A program made the translations under genes and the position numbers. 34,897 nt of DNA from Candidatus Rokubacteria bacterium GWA2_70_23 (GTDB lineage Bacteria > Methylomirabilota > Methylomirabilia > Rokubacteriales > CSP1-6). Numbering within the stretch: position 1 is the stretch's first letter; every line of letters begins with the position of its first letter. The stretch lies in contig MGBT01000143.1 in assembly GCA_001788395.1 (NCBI GenBank), positions 3,667 through 38,563 on the forward strand, given 5' to 3'. Under the pieces are notes generated by a model that was not told the origin of the DNA, searched no databases, and saw only the letters and a list, made by a program, of their open reading frames with translations. Shown here in pieces: positions 31,184-34,897 of the stretch.

Positions 31184-32848
31184 GTGAAGGTCCTCTTCGT
31201 CGAGCGGGACGTCGAGTACATCGACCCGATGAACATCCAGCTCCTGTCGGCGCTGGCCAAGCAGCGGGGGCACTCGACCTTCCTCACCATCCTGAGCGCG
31301 GACGACCTCGACGCCGACCTGCGGCGGATCAAGCCGGACCTGGTCGCCTTCAGCGCCAAGACCGGGGAGCACACGACCTACTTCCGCGCCAACGAGCGGG
31401 TGAAACAGTACTCGCCGAAGATCTTCACGATCATGGGCGGGCCGCACCCGACCTTCTTCCCCGGTCTCATCGAGACCCACGACTTCGACGCCGTCGGGGT
31501 GGGGGAGTGCGACGAGGGCTGGCAGGAGCTGCTGGACGCGCTCGAGGCCGGCCGGAGCATCGACGCCATCCCGAACATCGTCACGCGGGCCAACGCCTCC
31601 AAGGTGCTGCGCGCCACCACGCGGGCCTCCGAGCTCGTCCAGCTCGCGGGGGCGGCCGCCTCCGTCCGGCCCGAGTACGACCTCGAGGTGGACCCGACGT
31701 TCCTCCGGCCGCGCCGCACGGTGCTCGACACCCTGCCCTTCTACGACCGGGAGCTGGTCTACCGGAAGACGCACTTGGCGCGCTTCCCCCTCCGCTCGTT
31801 CATGTCCTCCCGCGGCTGTCCGTATCAGTGCACCTACTGCTTCGAGCCCAAGTTCAACGTGATGTACGCGGGCAAGGGGCCCATCTACAACCGCTACAGC
31901 GTGAAGCGGCTGTGCGCGGAGCTGGCGGAGCTCAAGGAGCGCTGGCCCACGCAGTTCATCAAGTTCTACGACGACATGTTCATCCTCGACCGGAAGGTGG
32001 ACGCCTGGCTCGAGGAGTTCGCCGAGGTGTACCCGCGGGAGGTGGGGCTGCCGTTCTTCTGCCTGACGCGCGCCAACGTGCTCACGCGGGAGAACCTGGC
32101 GGCGCTCACGCGGGCCGGCCTCCACTCGCTGACCATGTCCATCGAGGCGGGCAACGAGTACGTCCGGAACACCATCGTGAAGCGGCACATGCGGCAGCAG
32201 CAGATCGAGGACGCCTACACCCTGTGCTGGGAGAACGGGATCGTGACCTTCGCCAACACGATCCTCGGCATCCCGGTCCGCAAGGAGATCATGGCCCAGC
32301 AGGGCAAGACGGCCATCGACTACGACATCGAGTCGCTGGACATCAACATCCGCTGCCGCGTCACCTATGCCGACTTCCCGGTGCTCCACCCCTACCCGGG
32401 CTGCGAGCTCACCGAGTACGCGGTGAAGCACGGCTTCTTCGACGGCGACTTCGACAAGCTGTTCTTCAGCTACCAGGCCGAGAGCCCGTTCACCTGCTTC
32501 ACGCCCAAAGAGGCCCTGATGCAGAAGAACCTCTCGCTGCTCGGGCCCCTCTGCGTGATGTTCCCCAGCGCGCGGTGGCTGCGGAATCTGACGGTCAACG
32601 TGCTGATGAAGCTGCCGCTGACGAAGCTGTACTTCTTCCCCTGGTACCTGGCCAAGGGCTACCTCAACATCTTCCGCGTGTACCCGTTGAAGCTGTCGCT
32701 CTGGAGCCTGGCCCGGAACCTCGCCTACAGCATCCAGCGGGAGTGGCGGAAGCGCTCGCCGCACAAGCTCCTGTACCGCAAGACGCTGCGCCTCGACCGG
32801 CCCACGGGCCAGACCCTCGGCGGGCCGCCGCCGGACCCGGGCTCGTGA
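31184..32848 (+). CDS. B12-binding-type radical SAM protein 3
   Basis: A 554-aa protein with an N-terminal cobalamin-binding-type domain (KVLFVERDVEYIDPMNI, FTIMGGPHPTFFPGLIE, AVGVGECDEGWQELLDAL), a linker of about 80 residues, and a radical SAM core with C212, C216 and C219 (SSRGCPYQCTYC). KFYDDMFILDRKVDAWLEEF, SIEAGNEYVRNTIVKRHM and VLHPYPGCELTEYA match the BchE-like group. The C-terminal 100 residues are basic and aromatic (LYFFPWYLAKGYLNIFRVYP), suggesting membrane contact, as in protein 2. It has a GTG start with GGGAGAG before it. The end overlaps the next gene by GTGA. The reaction is unknown. Confidence 0.85.
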   Translation: MKVLFVERDVEYIDPMNIQLLSALAKQRGHSTFLTILSADDLDADLRRIKPDLVAFSAKTGEHTTYFRANERVKQYSPKIFTIMGGPHPTFFPGLIETHDFDAVGVGECDEGWQELLDALEAGRSIDAIPNIVTRANASKVLRATTRASELVQLAGAAASVRPEYDLEVDPTFLRPRRTVLDTLPFYDRELVYRKTHLARFPLRSFMSSRGCPYQCTYCFEPKFNVMYAGKGPIYNRYSVKRLCAELAELKERWPTQFIKFYDDMFILDRKVDAWLEEFAEVYPREVGLPFFCLTRANVLTRENLAALTRAGLHSLTMSIEAGNEYVRNTIVKRHMRQQQIEDAYTLCWENGIVTFANTILGIPVRKEIMAQQGKTAIDYDIESLDINIRCRVTYADFPVLHPYPGCELTEYAVKHGFFDGDFDKLFFSYQAESPFTCFTPKEALMQKNLSLLGPLCVMFPSARWLRNLTVNVLMKLPLTKLYFFPWYLAKGYLNIFRVYPLKLSLWSLARNLAYSIQREWRKRSPHKLLYRKTLRLDRPTGQTLGGPPPDPGS

Positions 32849-33474
32849 CGCTCCCCGAGCACATCGTCCTCGGGGGCGGGGCGGCGCTCGCCGTCTCTCC
32901 CGTCCTCGGCGCGTCGGGCAGCCTCGCCTTCTGGGCCGCGTCCGTCCTGATCGACGTGGACCACCACCTCGACTACGTCTACCGGAACGGGTTCCGGGAC
33001 TTCGGCGCCCGCGGCATGTTCGCCTATCACGACCACCTCTATGCGCGAATCCGCGGAGGGGCCTTCGTGGGGCTGAGCCTGTTCCACACGATCGAATGCT
33101 TCCTGCTCGTTGCGGCGGGCGCCTTCTGGTGGCACTCGGGGCTCCTCCTCGCGGCGCTCTGGGGGATGGTCTTTCACCTGAGCCTGGACCTCGTGCGCCT
33201 GGCCGGCAAGCGGGCCCCGTTTTCGCGGGCACTGTCGGTGGTGGAGTACTGGATCCGTCGCCGGCGGCTCATCCGGCAAGGGATCGATCCCGACGAGCCC
33301 TACGCCCAGGCCCTCGCCGCCGTCCCGGCGCTCGCGCGAAAAGGCCGCGCGCCCGCCCGCCCCCGCGCCGCTCACGCCCCCCCCCCGCTTCCTCCACCGG
33401 GCGACCTCGCCCCGGTGCCCGTGCTGAGCGCCGAGGTCGGGGGCCGCCCGCGTCCGATCTCCCCCATCGCGTGA
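32845..33474 (+). CDS. YdjM-like (DUF457-type) membrane protein, putative metal-dependent hydrolase
   Basis: A 209-aa membrane protein with about four hydrophobic segments and metal-ligand-like histidines: VLIDVDHHLDYVYRNG at about residue 33, FHTIECFLLVAAGAF, and VFHLSLDLVRL. The DxDHH and HxxxD pattern resembles the inner-membrane YdjM/DUF457 group. The last 55 residues are Pro/Ala/Arg-rich (APPPLPPPGDLAPVPVLS) and probably disordered. The GTG start overlaps the radical SAM stop (GTGA), so the two are translationally coupled and may act on the same lipid-linked or membrane substrate. The activity is not proven. Confidence 0.65.
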   Translation: MTLPEHIVLGGGAALAVSPVLGASGSLAFWAASVLIDVDHHLDYVYRNGFRDFGARGMFAYHDHLYARIRGGAFVGLSLFHTIECFLLVAAGAFWWHSGLLLAALWGMVFHLSLDLVRLAGKRAPFSRALSVVEYWIRRRRLIRQGIDPDEPYAQALAAVPALARKGRAPARPRAAHAPPPLPPPGDLAPVPVLSAEVGGRPRPISPIA

Positions 33475-33490
33475 GTCGCGGCTGCTCCAG

Positions 33491-34231
33491 GTGACCCCGA
33501 GCTTCTCCGTCGTCGTTCCTGCGCTCAACGAGGAAGCCAACCTCGCCCCGACGGTCGAGGCCATCCTGGGCGAGTTCGGCCGCGGGGGCGGCTTCCTCGA
33601 GGTGCTGGTCTTCGACGACGCTTCGACCGACGCCACGGGGCGAGTGGCCGAGGACCTCGCGCGCCGCGACGGGCGGGTGCGGGCCTTCCACAATCCCCGG
33701 CGCCTGAACATCGGCGGGATCTACAAGGCCGGCCTCAAGGAGGCGCGCGGGGAGCACTACCTCCTCATCCCCGGCGACAACGAGACGCGGGTGGACGAGA
33801 TCGTCCGCGGGGCGCAGCACGCCGCTCGTGCTGACCTCGTGGTCTTCTTCGTCACCAACGCGGTGGTGCGCGGCACCGCGCGGCGGCTGCTCTCGCGGTT
33901 GTACGTCTGGACGGTGAACGCGCTCTTCGACACGCGATTCCGCTACACGAACGGGACCAACATCTTCCGCACGGAGGTCCTCCGGCGGATCCCCATCACG
34001 ACCGACGGCTTCTCCTACCAGACCGAGGCGGTGGTCAAGGCCGCCCGCAGCGGGGTGGACTGGGTCCAGGTGGGCATCGAGATCCAGGCGCGCGAGCACG
34101 GCGTCTCCAAGGCGCTCTCCTGGAAGAACTTCACGTCGGTGGTGTCCGCCCTCTTCGGGCTCTGGCGGGAGGTGATGGTGCGCGAGCGGGGCCGGTACAG
34201 GCGCCGCGGGCGCCGGCTGGGGACGTTCTGA
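33491..34231 (+). CDS. GT2 family glycosyltransferase
   Basis: A 246-aa GT-A fold enzyme. It has FSVVVPALNEEANLAPTVEA at the N-terminus, VLVFDDASTDATGRVAED, NIGGIYKAGLKEARGEHYLL, and PGDNETRVDE in the place of the usual DxD/DAD metal motif. It resembles dolichol-phosphate-mannose synthase-type enzymes that load a lipid carrier, and the GT-C gene in this window would need such a donor. No C-terminal membrane helices are visible. The GTG start has CCAGG just upstream. Confidence 0.85.
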   Translation: MTPSFSVVVPALNEEANLAPTVEAILGEFGRGGGFLEVLVFDDASTDATGRVAEDLARRDGRVRAFHNPRRLNIGGIYKAGLKEARGEHYLLIPGDNETRVDEIVRGAQHAARADLVVFFVTNAVVRGTARRLLSRLYVWTVNALFDTRFRYTNGTNIFRTEVLRRIPITTDGFSYQTEAVVKAARSGVDWVQVGIEIQAREHGVSKALSWKNFTSVVSALFGLWREVMVRERGRYRRRGRRLGTF

Positions 34232-34246
34232 TGGTGCGCGGATGGT

Positions 34247-34275
34247 TTGAGGATGAGGCGCGCATTGTCTATCAT
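34247..34275 (+). promoter_or_regulatory. predicted sigma70 promoter for the CBS-nucleotidyltransferase gene
   Basis: TTGAGG (34247-34252), a 17-bp spacer and TATCAT (34270-34275) lie just upstream of ATG 34296, with GCGGGAGAG as ribosome site. Confidence 0.5.
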
Positions 34276-34295
34276 GCGGGAGAGCCCATCGCGCC

Positions 34296-34897
34296 ATGAT
34301 CAATCTCCCCGAGAACCTCTGCGTGGCCCCGACCACGACGATCCGCCAGACCATCGAGGCCATCACCAAGAACAGCTGCCAGGTGGCCCTGGTGACGGAT
34401 CCCGACGGCCGCCTGCTCGGCATCGTGACCGACGGCGACATTCGCAAGGCGCTGCTGCGCGGCGCGGCGCTGGACAGCCCGGTGAGCGACAGCATGAACG
34501 CCTCGCCCATCGTGGGCCGTCCCGGCATGGGGTACGAGGAGGCGGTGGCGCTCATGCGCGCCCGGACCATCCGGCACCTGCCCATCATGGACGGCGGCGG
34601 CCGCCTCGTGGACGTGGTCTTCCTGGACGCCGCGCCCGCGCCCCGCCCGCTGCCCGCCTCGGCGGTCATCATGGCGGGGGGGCTCGGGACGCGGCTCCGG
34701 CCGCTCACCGAGGAGACGCCCAAGCCGCTCCTGCGCGTGGGCGGGCGCCCCCTCGTCGAGATCCTCATCGAGCGGCTGGAGCGCTCCGGCGTCCGTGAGG
34801 TGCTCATCGCCGTCCACCACAAGTCCGAGATGATCCGCGCCCAGCTCGGCGACGGCCGGCGCCTCGGGGTGCGGCTCGGTTACGTCGAGGAGCCCGA
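34296..34897 (+). CDS. CBS-domain sugar-1-phosphate nucleotidyltransferase (PtmE-like), cut by window end
   Basis: The first 200 residues are visible. Residues 1-112 form a CBS pair (TTTIRQTIEAITKNSCQVAL, LLGIVTDGDIRKALLRG and TIRHLPIMDGGGRLVDVVF). These are followed by the nucleotidyltransferase signature VIMAGGLGTRLRPLTEETPK at about 124-143. This domain order is that of PtmE of Campylobacter, which makes the GDP-sugar precursor for legionaminic acid. The rest of the gene, with the end of the NTP-transferase domain, lies beyond the window. It has its own promoter, separate from the GT2 gene. Confidence 0.85.
   Translation, partial: MINLPENLCVAPTTTIRQTIEAITKNSCQVALVTDPDGRLLGIVTDGDIRKALLRGAALDSPVSDSMNASPIVGRPGMGYEEAVALMRARTIRHLPIMDGGGRLVDVVFLDAAPAPRPLPASAVIMAGGLGTRLRPLTEETPKPLLRVGGRPLVEILIERLERSGVREVLIAVHHKSEMIRAQLGDGRRLGVRLGYVEEP

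Noticed and set aside
29768-33232. 1154-aa minus-strand ORF
   Set aside because: Spans the antisense of E1, radical SAM and YdjM-like genes, all of which have clear motifs; the translation is low-complexity.

Overview
The window is very GC-rich, with dense genes, many GTG starts and repeated 4-base GTGA/ATGA overlaps. It is almost entirely a surface-glycan or glycoprotein biosynthesis island from a bacterium. The codon style, leaderless-looking promoters, several B12-type radical SAM proteins and a transposase fragment recall uncultured soil or groundwater lineages such as Rokubacteria/Methylomirabilota. That placement is an inference; no marker gene is present to prove it.

Layout. (1) Bases 1-625 are a scar: a transposase fragment (- strand) abuts the C-terminal end of an oligopeptide-type ABC permease (+ strand). 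(2) Bases 626-4209 hold a methyltransferase (-), then divergently a NeuC-type UDP-GlcNAc 2-epimerase and a GT-B-like protein (+). (3) Bases 4211-16578 form a long minus-strand run, read right to left: flippase, a 71-aa small protein, a Maf-type/DUF115 glycosyltransferase, a B12-type radical SAM protein, NeuD-like acyltransferase, NeuB-type synthase, Gfo/Idh/MocA oxidoreductase, HisF2, HisH2, WbpG/PseA-like amidotransferase, a CMP-nonulosonate synthetase, a GT-B-like protein and a second CMP-nonulosonate synthetase. This is a nonulosonic acid (sialic/legionaminic/pseudaminic-like) pathway with an acetamidino-forming module and a transferase of the kind that puts such sugars on protein. (4) Bases 16653-21494 (+) encode a GT-C glycosyltransferase and a heptose-type set: SDR epimerase, a nucleotidyltransferase-kinase fusion in reversed HldE order, and a GmhA-like isomerase. 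(5) Bases 21645-25438 carry a second B12-type radical SAM protein, a zinc-ribbon methyltransferase (-) and two tandem paralogous membrane/winged-helix proteins of unknown function. (6) Bases 25635-34231 (+) encode an SDR, two tandem DegT-type sugar aminotransferases, a 51-bp tandem repeat, a thiamine-diphosphate E1 alpha/beta pair without E2 or E3, a third B12-type radical SAM protein, a YdjM-like membrane protein and a GT2 glycosyltransferase. (7) The right edge cuts a CBS-domain sugar nucleotidyltransferase resembling PtmE of the legionaminic acid route.

How it fits together. NeuC, NeuB, two NeuA-type enzymes, NeuD, HisH/HisF/WbpG and Maf can be read as a route from a UDP- or GDP-GlcNAc-type precursor to an activated, possibly amidinated nonulosonate, then to its transfer. 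GmhA and the HldE-like fusion would supply an NDP-heptose. The SDR, aminotransferases, E1 pair, methyltransferases and radical SAM proteins would make and decorate further unusual sugars. The flippase, GT-C and GT2 enzymes would export and assemble them. Most promising for new biology are the standalone E1 pair, the tandem membrane/winged-helix proteins, the 51-bp repeat with its coupled mini-ORF, and the swapped heptose bifunctional enzyme. No rRNA, tRNA or CRISPR was seen, and no gene-free stretch exceeds 300 bp except the pseudogene scar at the left edge.
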